NCBI RefSeq assembly: GCF_038500265.1
Contig: NZ_CP150637.1
Span: 1,793,501 to 1,857,500 of the forward strand
DNA: 64,000 nt
Direction: 5' to 3'
DNA from: Ignatzschineria larvae DSM 13226
GTDB taxonomy: Bacteria; Pseudomonadota; Gammaproteobacteria; Cardiobacteriales; Wohlfahrtiimonadaceae
Positions 27,904 through 36,791 of this stretch are shown here, one piece after another. Position 1 is the first letter of the stretch; each line of letters starts with the position of its first letter. Position numbers and translations under genes: made by a program. The notes below the pieces were generated by a model. The model had not been told where the DNA came from. It did not search any database and worked only from the letters and a program-made list of their open reading frames with translations.

Positions 27904-28560
27904 ATGAAACCTACCCCGCTTCGTATCACTATCTTGAGTCTACTTCTGCTTCTGACACTCTTTTTGATCTTAAGCTATCTATTAGAGTTTCATTTTTGGC
28001 GACAATCTAAAAGCCGTGATCTTTGGGATCATCCTCAAATGAGTGAGCTTCAAGTAGGAGATATTATTCTTCGCTCCGCCTATGGCAAGGAGAGCCGCCT
28101 GATAGAATGGGTCAGTGGTGGGAATTATAGCCATATTGCGGTGATTACCGATATCACACCTGACATTATCATCACTCACGCAACCACCAACGAAGATCCC
28201 TATTATCCCAATCAAGTGCAATCTACCCCGATTACTCGATTTCTCTCCCCATCAATTACGAAACAATACCAAATTATACGCCCCAATTTTTTGAGCGATG
28301 AGGCCAAATTACAATTTGCAAAGCTTCTCAAAGCACAACTAGGCCAACCCTATATCCTTAAAAATCGAGAAGAATCAAATCTCTACTGTACAACGTTTCT
28401 CGAACAAGCACTTCAAACACTCTATCCTCTGCCAGAACTCGAATGGCAATTCCTCTCTATTCCGGGTTATCAAGGAGATTACCTCTTCCCCGATGCCTTC
28501 TTAGCACTCCCTGATATGGAGACACTCCTACAAGATGATAAGTGGCGCCCCTACGATTAA
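27904..28560 (+). CDS. YiiX/YebB-like papain-fold amidase or peptidase
   Basis: A 218-residue protein with one N-terminal membrane helix (residues 7-26), then a permuted NlpC/P60-like fold. The order is LQVGDIILRSAYG, the histidine motif GGNYSHIAVITD, and the later cysteine motif ESNLYCTTFLEQAL. In this permuted family the His comes before the nucleophilic Cys. Substrates may be lipids, peptides or cell-wall fragments; none is proven. There is no clear ribosome binding site, and a MITE copy lies just upstream and could supply or disturb the promoter. Confidence 0.8.
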   Translation: MKPTPLRITILSLLLLLTLFLILSYLLEFHFWRQSKSRDLWDHPQMSELQVGDIILRSAYGKESRLIEWVSGGNYSHIAVITDITPDIIITHATTNEDPYYPNQVQSTPITRFLSPSITKQYQIIRPNFLSDEAKLQFAKLLKAQLGQPYILKNREESNLYCTTFLEQALQTLYPLPELEWQFLSIPGYQGDYLFPDAFLALPDMETLLQDDKWRPYD

Positions 28561-28698
28561 ACCCCAATAATATTATTATTTAATAATAAGAAATAATCTG
28601 TTTAAAAAGGCAAAATAGACTGAAATAACCTAAAATTTTCATTCAATTAAGGTAAAATGGTAGCTTGATTGATCCATCCACAACCATTGACAACTATT

Positions 28699-29466
28699 AT
28701 GAAAAAAGATCATCTATTTCGTTTTATCAAAGGCCAAAAAGAGCGCGAAACACTGCATGGCGAAACGCGCCTTGATCGATTCTATCCGCTTGCTCGGGAT
28801 AATCGACTCAGCGTTATGGTATGGAATATCTACAAACAGCAAAAGCTTAATTGGCATACCATTTTGCAGGAATATGGCCGCAATCGTGATCTCATTCTAC
28901 TGCAGGAAGCCAAAGCTTCTGATGAACTCATTCAGTTCTCTCGAGCGCATTTTCTAGTCGGCGATCAGGTTCCGGCGATTAGTTTTAGTAAAGAGTCTTA
29001 TGGTGTGATGACCTTAGCCGCTAGCTACCCTGTCTACTCTCGCCCCTTTAGAACCACGGAGCCTTTTCTTCGCCTTGCAAAATCGGCACTGATTACCATC
29101 TATCCGCTACACGATAAGCGCCTATTAATGGTCGTCAATGTTCATTCGGTAAACTTTAGCCTCGGCGTTAAAATCTATCGCGCGCAGATTCAATCAATTG
29201 CAGATCACGTCATCAATCATAATGGGCCTGTGATCTTTGCCGGGGACTTCAATACCTGGAGCCGTAAGCGCTTACACCTACTCTATCTCTTCACGCGTAG
29301 AATGGGGCTTCGTTCTGTAAACTTTCACGAAGATCATCGAAAATCTGTCTTCAATTCACCCCTCGATTTTCTCTTCTATCGTGGATTACATTTACAAAAA
29401 AGCGAAGTGATTAAAACTGATGCCTCAGATCATAATCCGATTTTAGTGGATTTCCGTGTAAGTTAA
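28699..29466 (+). CDS. yafD: YafD-like endonuclease/exonuclease/phosphatase family protein
   Basis: A 255-residue protein that aligns along its whole length with E. coli YafD. Signatures are VMVWNIYKQQKLNWHTIL, LLQEAKAS (metal Glu), NVHSVNFSLG, FAGDFNTWSRKR (catalytic Asp and Asn) and the terminal DASDHNPILVDF. The fold hydrolyses phosphodiesters with Mg2+, but YafD's own substrate is unknown. The ATG at 28699 matches the E. coli N terminus; an in-frame TTG at 28669 is the alternative. It is flanked by MITE copies, with the YiiX-like gene upstream. Confidence 0.88.
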   Translation: MKKDHLFRFIKGQKERETLHGETRLDRFYPLARDNRLSVMVWNIYKQQKLNWHTILQEYGRNRDLILLQEAKASDELIQFSRAHFLVGDQVPAISFSKESYGVMTLAASYPVYSRPFRTTEPFLRLAKSALITIYPLHDKRLLMVVNVHSVNFSLGVKIYRAQIQSIADHVINHNGPVIFAGDFNTWSRKRLHLLYLFTRRMGLRSVNFHEDHRKSVFNSPLDFLFYRGLHLQKSEVIKTDASDHNPILVDFRVS

Positions 29467-29494
29467 TGATTGATGCACAACTTAAGATAATGTG

Positions 29495-29661
29495 TATAGT
29501 CAGATCAGTTCAGAATAAGCGTATTGATATGCCGGCGCATCAACTGTCAGAAGTAAGGGCGCGGTTCTATCTGGCATCTTGCAAGTATTATTGAGTACGG
29601 TTTGGTGTACTTTTAAAATGCCTTTCGCAAATGAGTTTGAAAGCGTTATCTTAAATCTACA
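29495..29661 (-). mobile_element. MITE-like repeat copy C (degraded)
   Basis: It begins TATAGTCAGATCAGTTCAGA and keeps the core (ATGCCGGCGCATC, TCTATCTGGCATC), but the far terminal repeat is eroded, so the right boundary is approximate. It is in the same orientation as copy B. Confidence 0.75.
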
Positions 29662-29692
29662 TCAACGATCTCTTTCAATATGCTATATCAGT

Positions 29693-30304
29693 CTATAGTT
29701 CTACCTGCTCGGTAATAAAGAGCGTGTCGACTTTAGCAAGACGCGCTAATAACTCAGGGTAATCATTGGCCCGCACCTGTAAGGTCATTTGGCAATTGAC
29801 ACCATACTCCTCGGCAATTTTTTTGGCATTTAAGTCATTAATCACGTGATTCACATCATTCGTCGCCGGATAATCAAAGGTAAAGGAGACAGGTAAACCA
29901 ATTGTACGAGTCACGATCTTCGCCTTAGAGAGCGCATTGCGCGCACCTTCTTGATAAGCCGACACTAAACCGCCGGTACCGAGCTTAATCCCACCAAAAT
30001 AGCGGACAACCATTACCAAAACATTCGTCAACTCAAAGGAACGGATCTGCCCTAAAATAGGTCTTCCGGCACTGCCGGAGGGTTCTCCATCATCATTAGC
30101 CCGGTATAACTCGTAGCGATCACCGAGCACATAGGCATAGCAGAGATGCCGAGAATCATTATAACGCTTACGATAATCAGTCAAAATAGTATCGATCTCT
30201 GCTTCCGTAGTAACCGGCACAGCAAAGGTAATGAAGCGACTACGAGAAATAACAAATTCATCTTCGCTTAAGGCAGTAATGGTTTTATATTGATCACTAT
30301 TCAT
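29693..30304 (-). CDS. yigZ: YigZ/IMPACT family protein
   Basis: A 203-residue protein with the N-terminal UPF0029 domain (KRYNDSRHLCYAYVLG, DDGEPSGSAGRPIL, VVRYFGGIKLGTGGLV) and a shorter C-terminal ferredoxin-like domain. It is the bacterial relative of IMPACT, a translation-stress regulator; E. coli YigZ has no settled role. It is convergent with the YafD unit. The start at 30304 has only a weak ribosome binding site but matches the family's N terminus. Confidence 0.93.
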   Translation of the reverse strand: MNSDQYKTITALSEDEFVISRSRFITFAVPVTTEAEIDTILTDYRKRYNDSRHLCYAYVLGDRYELYRANDDGEPSGSAGRPILGQIRSFELTNVLVMVVRYFGGIKLGTGGLVSAYQEGARNALSKAKIVTRTIGLPVSFTFDYPATNDVNHVINDLNAKKIAEEYGVNCQMTLQVRANDYPELLARLAKVDTLFITEQVEL

Positions 30305-30352
30305 AACGCACTATTATACATAAAATTAAGTATTAAGTAGATAATAGCAATT

Positions 30353-30386
30353 AAAAAGCGACCTTCAAAATCACTCAAAGGTCGCT
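30353..30386 (-). terminator. Terminator after the aminotransferase gene
   Basis: AGCGACCTT (30357-30365) and AAGGTCGCT (30378-30386) pair, followed on the minus strand by TTTTT. It closes the aminotransferase gene ahead of yigZ. Confidence 0.85.
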
Positions 30387-30442
30387 CTAATATTTGATTG
30401 GATCGATGCTAAAAATTGAGTATTATCATCCTCTTCTCACGA

Positions 30443-31657
30443 TTATGAAGCTTCTTCTACCTGATAACGATCTAATGCCGCCGCTAAACGTCGCCCTGCT
30501 TCATCGGCAATTTGATCCGTAATTGTCGCAAAGGAGAGACGCAATGTCTCAACTTCAGGCGCTCCTACATAGAATGCAGCGCCGGGTACAAAGACGACCT
30601 CTTCCTCAATCGCATATTGAAGAAGTTTTGTCGCATCAACGCCCTTTGGAAGACGTGCCCACAGGAACATTCCGCCGGTAGGCTCTGCAAACGTAATTCG
30701 ATCGCCTAAGTGCTTACGCAATGAATCAATGAGCATCTGACAGCGCGCTTGATACGCTTTAGAAATGGCTTTAATACGGGGTTGTAAGCGGCCACTTTTT
30801 AGGTAATTAGCGACAATCAGTTGTGATAATACCGGCGTATGAAGATCAACCGCTTGCTTACAGAGTACGATCTTATTACGAATGGCTTTATTCGTCACAA
30901 TAAACCCTAAACGTAATCCCGGCACTAAGACTTTAGAGAATGAAGAGAGATAGATAATATGGGCTTTCTCCTCATCGCTCTTCGCAAGTGAGTAGATCGG
31001 TTTGACTTTTGAGTCTGTAAAACGAATCTCGCCATAAGGATCATCTTCAAAAATCACAAAATGATATTTAACCGCTAAGGCTAAAATACGCTGACGCTTC
31101 TCGGTAGAGAGTGTTGAACCGGTAGGATTCGCAAATGTGGGGACAATATAGAGCGCTTTAACAGGGCCTTTTTTTAAACGGGCTTCTAATGCATCAACAT
31201 CGATACCATCAGCGCCTCCGGCAATATCTTCCACTGTCGCGCCGGTCATTTTAAAACCTTGAATCGCCGCTAAATAGGTAGGACGTTCTACTAAAATCGT
31301 ATCACCTTCTTCTAAAAAGGTGCGCGCAATCAGATCTAACCCTTGTTGTGAGCCACTTGTGACCACAACTTCATCCGGCGTTGCCACGATATTACGATCG
31401 GCAATCATCCGCACGATCTCTTCCCGTAGAACTTCTTCACCATCTGTGGTGCTATATTGATAGGCATTGACAGAGCCTGAAGCAATTACCTCATTAAGCG
31501 CTGCATTAATCCCTTCCATATCAAACATATCCGCCGCAGGAATACCGCCTGCTAATGAGACAATATTAGGCATTTTGCTATACTGCAACAGATCCCGCAC
31601 AATCGAGCTCTGTGAACCTTGAACGCGTTTTGCAAATAAACTCTCTAAATCTGCCAT
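30443..31657 (-). CDS. PLP-dependent aminotransferase, fold type I (LysN/2-aminoadipate type)
   Basis: A 404-residue cytosolic aminotransferase. Visible are SLAGGIPAADMFD near the N terminus, YQYSTTDGEEVLREEI, VVTSGSQQGLDLIARTF, PTFANPTGSTLS, FEDDPYGEIRF, and the cofactor lysine in SSFSKVLVPGLRLGF. There is no N-terminal GntR domain, so it is a free enzyme, not a MocR regulator. The subgroup includes 2-aminoadipate, valine and aromatic transaminases; the substrate is not decidable. GGAG and AAGGG precede the ATG. It is monocistronic. Confidence 0.88.
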   Translation of the reverse strand: MADLESLFAKRVQGSQSSIVRDLLQYSKMPNIVSLAGGIPAADMFDMEGINAALNEVIASGSVNAYQYSTTDGEEVLREEIVRMIADRNIVATPDEVVVTSGSQQGLDLIARTFLEEGDTILVERPTYLAAIQGFKMTGATVEDIAGGADGIDVDALEARLKKGPVKALYIVPTFANPTGSTLSTEKRQRILALAVKYHFVIFEDDPYGEIRFTDSKVKPIYSLAKSDEEKAHIIYLSSFSKVLVPGLRLGFIVTNKAIRNKIVLCKQAVDLHTPVLSQLIVANYLKSGRLQPRIKAISKAYQARCQMLIDSLRKHLGDRITFAEPTGGMFLWARLPKGVDATKLLQYAIEEEVVFVPGAAFYVGAPEVETLRLSFATITDQIADEAGRRLAAALDRYQVEEAS

Positions 31658-32131
31658 AATCCCTTACTACTCCTATTAAACTATTTTATGGGTCAAAACG
31701 ATGACACGACTTTTATCACTGATCTTTATCTAGTCGTTTATGAGCCGTGTTGCCCATTCGTTTTGCACTTTATACTGTTATTGTATTGTGATGTTCTTCA
31801 ATGTGACATTCTTTCTGTGTGACATTTTCCAATGTAACGTTTTCCAAAAGCCTTGGGTAAAGGATGGCGCAACGCTTTGCGCTCTCATACGGATTCTATG
31901 ACGCGCAACTCATAATATATCAAGAGGAAACCTGATTGATTGAACTTTGTTATACTAATGTAGCAAATAATATTCAGTTTTGAATGACTATTTTTCATAA
32001 AGATCCACTTGATCTAAAAGATAAATATCTTCATCTCTTTCAATATTAAAAGTATTTCTAGCATTGATCTAACAGCCTGCAATCTCCAATGGATGGGATA
32101 TTGATAGCCAAATTTGAGGAATATTGTCTCT
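31658..32131. other. Gene-free stretch upstream of recC
   Basis: 474 bases between divergent genes. At about 31785-31845 there are four loose 15-base copies of a TGTGACATTCTTT-like unit. A small GCGCAA/TTGCGC hairpin follows near 31870. No gene was found. Confidence 0.45.
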
Positions 32132-35100
32132 ATGAGTTTTAATCTCTACTACGCAAATCACCTTGATACACTGCAACATATTGCCGGTTATCTTACACAA
32201 ATTGATCCTCAACCTACCCCTTTTGACAAAGAGTATTTTCTTGTACAAAACTTTGGGATGGCACGTTGGATGCAGATTAGACTCTCAGAACAACTCGGCA
32301 TTTTAACCCAAGCGGAATTTCTACTTCCCTCAAAGATGTTGATGAATCTCATAGAGATGATCTTTGAAACTGAAGAGCGGCAAAAGACTCCGATTGAAAG
32401 ACTCTCCAAAGATCAGCTCTTTTGGCCATTAGTGAAAATTATTGATGAACTGCGACAATCTGATAGTGATAACGAGAGAGAACTCTTTGCACCGCTCTAT
32501 ACCTATCTTGAAAAGTATCAAAAGAGCCATCAGCTAGAAAATAGCCATCAATCGCCCAATCCCCTACTTGCCGTAATGCATTTAGCGGAGACTTTAGCGA
32601 CGATTTTTGATAAATATATTGTCTATCGTAGTCAATGGATCAATGCGTGGGCGGATGGGCAACCAGCGCCCACCTATTTTGAGCAACAGCTCCCGGAAAC
32701 ATTAGAGCGTTGGCAATCGGCACTATTTCAAAAACTCTATAATGCCCTTGGTCGACCGCTCCATTTTGGATTAATTGCGCCGCTAATTGAGGAAAAACTA
32801 CAAGATCCCAAGATTATTGCCAAACTCCCTAAGCGAATCTTTATTATCGGACTTAATTCACTGCCACCCCTCTTTTTAGATTTAATCGCCCAATTCTCTC
32901 AAGTGATGGACATTCATCTCTTCTTTAACAATCCTTCCCAATATTATTGGGGAGATCTCACGAAACAGATGGGGTTACCGCAAGTTGATTATATAAACTT
33001 CTACGAAAATCGTAAAAGTCAGATCGATCCGATTTCCCCCTCTTTACGCGCATCTTTTGATCGAGAGATGCGCCTTGAAGAGATTCAAGCTGAAATCAAT
33101 GAATATTGGCAAAGTAGCTACGGCAATCCTCTCTTAGCATCCCTTGGAAAAGTGGGGCGAGATCACCTTCATCTTTTGCAACAATATGAGGGGAAGCTCA
33201 ATCTTACGACAATGGAAGCTTTTTCTGAGCCTGAAGTGACCTCTCTCTTATCACATATTCAAGCGGAGATATTTCATCTACGGCCTGCCCGCGAAAGTGA
33301 GAAATATCCTATTGCAAATGATGATCATTCACTCTCCCTACACGTTACTTATAGCCCGATGCGTGAAGTGGAAGCGCTCTATAATCAGATTCTTCATCTA
33401 TTAGAAAATGATCCTGATCTAGCGCCGGAAGATATTGTGATTATGACACCGGATATTGAACAATACGCGCCTTTTATCGAGGCAATATTCGGTAGCGCCC
33501 CTGCTGAGCGATCACTCCCTTATGCCATCTCCGATATTAGTCTTAAAGAGAGTGATACGATCTTCACAACACTGCTCTCACTTCTCTCTCTGCCTGACAG
33601 CGCCTTTAAAGCAAGCGATCTTTTATTACTGTTACAAATGCCTGAAATGATGGCGAAATTCCATTTTGAAGAGCAGGATCTTTCACTCATTCATTATTGG
33701 GTCAATGATAGCAATATTAAACAGGCGATTGATGGCGCTCATCTCACAGATGAATTACAAACAGCCTATAATGCCCAAATTGATTGGGATATCAATACCT
33801 GGCGCTGGGGATTAGAGCGGATGCTATTAGGCTATAGTACCGATCGCCTTACCCTCGATTATGAATCGGGAGAGCAATCTATCCCTTGTTTACTACCTTA
33901 TCCCTATATTGAGGGAAGCAATGCTCAAATCTTAGGTCGACTCTGCTATTTTGTCGATTTACTGATTCAGACCAAAGAAGAACTCGCTACCGAGCGCCCT
34001 CTCACAGAGTGGCTCACCATATTACCGATCATTTGGCAACGATTCTTTGAAGATAGCAGTGAAAATCGCGATAAACTCCATTACACTCAACAAATTTGGC
34101 AAGAATTGATCGATGGTGCGTTAGCGATTGATTTTAATGCGATATTGCCACTTCGCGCCTTAACAGCATTGCTAGAGCAAAAACTCCTTGAAGAGAAGCC
34201 GGAACAAAACTTTATTCAGGGGAAAATCACCTTCTGCTCCTTTATTCCGATGCGAACCATTCCTTTTAAGATGATTGGAATGATTGGGATGAATCAGAGT
34301 GATTTCCCGCAATCTACGATCTATCATAACTTCGATCTGATGCAATATTTACCGATGCGTGGCGATCGCACCCGCAATACTGACGACCGCTATCTCTTCT
34401 TAGAAGCACTTCTCTCGGCACAGCGTTATCTCTACTTGAGCTTTGTGGGTCGCTCTATTCGGGATAATAGTATCTTGCGTCCTTCTCTCTTAATCGATGA
34501 ACTGCTTCGCTATATCGATCAAATGGCTCAAACAGAATCAGGGGGAAAGCCTTCCGAGGTTATTACCTATCATCACCCAATGGCCTCTTATAATGCATCG
34601 CTCTTTAATCCTAGTAGCCCGATTCAAAGCTTCCAAAATGAGTGGATATTGCATAATCCAACGGAGCATTTCTACGCACCTTACACGTATGAAACACTTG
34701 TTGAACATTATAGTACTGAACCGCAACAAGATGAGCCATTGCAACAGCTCTCACTTACTCACTTAATACAGTTCTATCAAGATCCTACGCAATATTTTGC
34801 CCGAATGCATCTCAATATGAATCCTTATCGCTCTCAAGAGATGCTGATTGAAGATGATGAGCTTTTTACCATTGTGAAAGGATTAGATGAGTATCAATTA
34901 CAGCAGACTTTAACGGATAATATCTTAGAGAAACTACTGACTTCAGCAGATGATCCTATTTTTGATCAACTCTTAGCGCAAGGATTAATCCATATTGAGC
35001 AGAATCAGGAAGAGGATCTTGAAGAAGAGATAAAAGAAGAGACGAAAAATTCAGTATCAATTACAGCGTCAGATAAGATCGGCGCGTCAAAAGAGAATGA

Positions 35101-35977
35101 GGTCAAACTCTCCCTTGCTGATCATCAAGCGATTGAGGGACTCTATCAACAATTTCGCCTCAAGGGGGAATTACCGAAATTTGCCTTTGGTAAACTCACT
35201 TGGCAGATGCAGAGCCAATTTGCTAGCCATCTTGCCATTCACTTACGCGAAAAGGGCTACCCTTATGGGCAATTTAGCCAAAAGCGGTATCGTTACCAAA
35301 ACCTGTTACTCACTGCGAAACTCCCCCTTGCAGCACCCTGTGGGGATCTCATTATGTGGGATGTGGCATCGCTCAATTATAAGCGCTCTATTAAAACCGC
35401 CATTTTGAATCTCTTCCTCCACGCCACCAAAGCAGAGGATTCCCCAGGCACCTTATGGCTCTATAGTAAACATAAAGGGCAATTAGCGGCACTGAAAGGC
35501 GTTTCTCTTAGCAAGGAAGAAGCACAGGAAAAACTCAATCACCTGATTCGAGGTTACCAGATTGGAATGAAAGCACCGATCCCTTTCCTCTACCAATTAG
35601 AGAGTCGTGATCCATTCTTCTCACAAAAAGAGATGCACGAGGTGATCACAAAGATCCTCTCCCAAGATCTCAATTACCCTTACCCCCTCAATCTCGACTC
35701 ACTACAACCTATTGAACAGTGGAATCCCGAACAGTTCATCACCCTAATGAGTCAGAATCAATGGTTAGAAGATTTTACGGAAGAAGCCCAAGAGAGCTTT
35801 AAAACGTTCTTTGAAATCGCCGGACAATCAGAAGCCTTTAAACGCCTCTTCCCTAATGCCGGCATTCAAGTATTTATTATTGCTCTGCTCTTTACGATGC
35901 AATATGCAGATCCACTGTTACAGCAAGTAGAGCTGATCGCCAGTATGACCAATATGGGTGAAAAAAAGAAAGAATAA
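32132..35977 (+). CDS. recC: Exodeoxyribonuclease V gamma subunit
   Basis: RecC is the Chi-reading, strand-splitting scaffold of RecBCD, which resects double-strand breaks. The protein has 1,281 residues, slightly longer than E. coli RecC. The N terminus (LYYANHLDTLQHIAGYL, FFLVQNFGMARWMQ-like segment) and the inactive helicase and nuclease-like domains in order fit the family. An acidic Glu-rich linker near residues 955-985 looks like an insertion. The start is at the ATG at 32132; GAGGA is ten bases upstream. recB, recD and ptrA are absent from the neighbourhood, so recC is orphaned here. Confidence 0.93.
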   Translation: MSFNLYYANHLDTLQHIAGYLTQIDPQPTPFDKEYFLVQNFGMARWMQIRLSEQLGILTQAEFLLPSKMLMNLIEMIFETEERQKTPIERLSKDQLFWPLVKIIDELRQSDSDNERELFAPLYTYLEKYQKSHQLENSHQSPNPLLAVMHLAETLATIFDKYIVYRSQWINAWADGQPAPTYFEQQLPETLERWQSALFQKLYNALGRPLHFGLIAPLIEEKLQDPKIIAKLPKRIFIIGLNSLPPLFLDLIAQFSQVMDIHLFFNNPSQYYWGDLTKQMGLPQVDYINFYENRKSQIDPISPSLRASFDREMRLEEIQAEINEYWQSSYGNPLLASLGKVGRDHLHLLQQYEGKLNLTTMEAFSEPEVTSLLSHIQAEIFHLRPARESEKYPIANDDHSLSLHVTYSPMREVEALYNQILHLLENDPDLAPEDIVIMTPDIEQYAPFIEAIFGSAPAERSLPYAISDISLKESDTIFTTLLSLLSLPDSAFKASDLLLLLQMPEMMAKFHFEEQDLSLIHYWVNDSNIKQAIDGAHLTDELQTAYNAQIDWDINTWRWGLERMLLGYSTDRLTLDYESGEQSIPCLLPYPYIEGSNAQILGRLCYFVDLLIQTKEELATERPLTEWLTILPIIWQRFFEDSSENRDKLHYTQQIWQELIDGALAIDFNAILPLRALTALLEQKLLEEKPEQNFIQGKITFCSFIPMRTIPFKMIGMIGMNQSDFPQSTIYHNFDLMQYLPMRGDRTRNTDDRYLFLEALLSAQRYLYLSFVGRSIRDNSILRPSLLIDELLRYIDQMAQTESGGKPSEVITYHHPMASYNASLFNPSSPIQSFQNEWILHNPTEHFYAPYTYETLVEHYSTEPQQDEPLQQLSLTHLIQFYQDPTQYFARMHLNMNPYRSQEMLIEDDELFTIVKGLDEYQLQQTLTDNILEKLLTSADDPIFDQLLAQGLIHIEQNQEEDLEEEIKEETKNSVSITASDKIGASKENEVKLSLADHQAIEGLYQQFRLKGELPKFAFGKLTWQMQSQFASHLAIHLREKGYPYGQFSQKRYRYQNLLLTAKLPLAAPCGDLIMWDVASLNYKRSIKTAILNLFLHATKAEDSPGTLWLYSKHKGQLAALKGVSLSKEEAQEKLNHLIRGYQIGMKAPIPFLYQLESRDPFFSQKEMHEVITKILSQDLNYPYPLNLDSLQPIEQWNPEQFITLMSQNQWLEDFTEEAQESFKTFFEIAGQSEAFKRLFPNAGIQVFIIALLFTMQYADPLLQQVELIASMTNMGEKKKE

Positions 35978-36121
35978 CAAAAAAGGTAAGAAAAGATACA
36001 TCGGATAAAACTCATCTATTTTGTAAAGATTTATCTCCTTGAATCATAGAGGATTCTGCCGTACATTAATGCAGAATCTTCTACTATATGTCATCTACTA
36101 TATAACGTTAGAGAAAACAAA

Positions 36122-36445
36122 ATGCCTCAATCCTCAAAAAGCAAAGCACCCGATCATCTCTATCCTTCATCTAATTATGATTACGATGGTATTGCCGGCA
36201 CTTGGCTCGCAATTCCGCCTGTTTTCCATCTTGGCTTTGGTGCAATTACCCTAGCAGTCTTAATCTTTTTGCTACCCTCGATTCACTTTCGGGGGCCACT
36301 CAAATATCTTTTTACCGATTACCAAGTCCCTATCGGCATTGCTATCGCACTCTTTTTTATCGCCTCGGCACTTCTCAGTAAACTTAAATTCTATCAAGTG
36401 AGTTCTAAGCATCAAAAAAACCAGCAACACGAAAATAAGATGTGA
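36122..36445 (+). CDS. Small two-helix membrane protein of unknown function
   Basis: A 107-residue protein: a polar N terminus (KSKAPDHLYPSSNYDYDG), membrane helices near residues 36-55 and 70-87, and a basic tail. No family is recognised. It follows recC by about 145 bases. A decayed duplicate of its last third lies on the far side of the adhesin at 42152-42262, so the gene is an ancestral part of the recC-rapZ-folD neighbourhood. The ribosome binding site is weak. Confidence 0.65.
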   Translation: MPQSSKSKAPDHLYPSSNYDYDGIAGTWLAIPPVFHLGFGAITLAVLIFLLPSIHFRGPLKYLFTDYQVPIGIAIALFFIASALLSKLKFYQVSSKHQKNQQHENKM

Positions 36446-36452
36446 CATCTAC

Positions 36453-36620
36453 CAAAAAGCGAATATTGTCGTTGTCGCAATCATCGTACTAGAACTTGTC
36501 AACGGTGATTGAATTAAAAATGGGAGGATTATACTATGACCATTGCCTGTCTATTACGTAATATGCTTATCGCAACGTGTCAACAATATCAGATTACAGA
36601 TCCGAATAAGTTGTAAAATA
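36453..36620 (+). pseudogene. folD: folD remnant (internal deletion and stop)
   Basis: It matches the 3' part of the intact folD at 43589-44473. Bases 36453-36525 correspond to 44191-44263; about 125 bases are then missing; 36530-36620 match 44385-44476 through the identical ending CCGAATAAGTTGTAAAATAA. In frame, the tryptophan codon of the GDWIKKG segment is now TGA, and a base is inserted before the deletion. It is a decayed second copy directly downstream of the two-helix protein gene. Confidence 0.9.
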
Positions 36621-36668
36621 AGATCATAGATAAAATTCTTTCGGTAGGTTTGTTAATAGCAAAAATAG

Positions 36669-36703
36669 AGCCTAGCAAGATTCAATACTTACTAGGCTTT
36701 TTT
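36669..36703 (+). terminator. Terminator downstream of the folD remnant
   Basis: AGCCTAGCAAG (36669-36679) and CTTACTAGGCT (36688-36698) pair with one mismatch, followed by TTTTT. The minus strand also has a T-rich flank, so it may end adhesin transcripts as well. Confidence 0.75.
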
Positions 36704-36791
36704 AATGATCATCCTTAATCTTCTCTTGTGAAGTATTAAGTTATATATTAAAAGTAACTATTAATTTAAATCCTTTTTTTCACTATAATTA

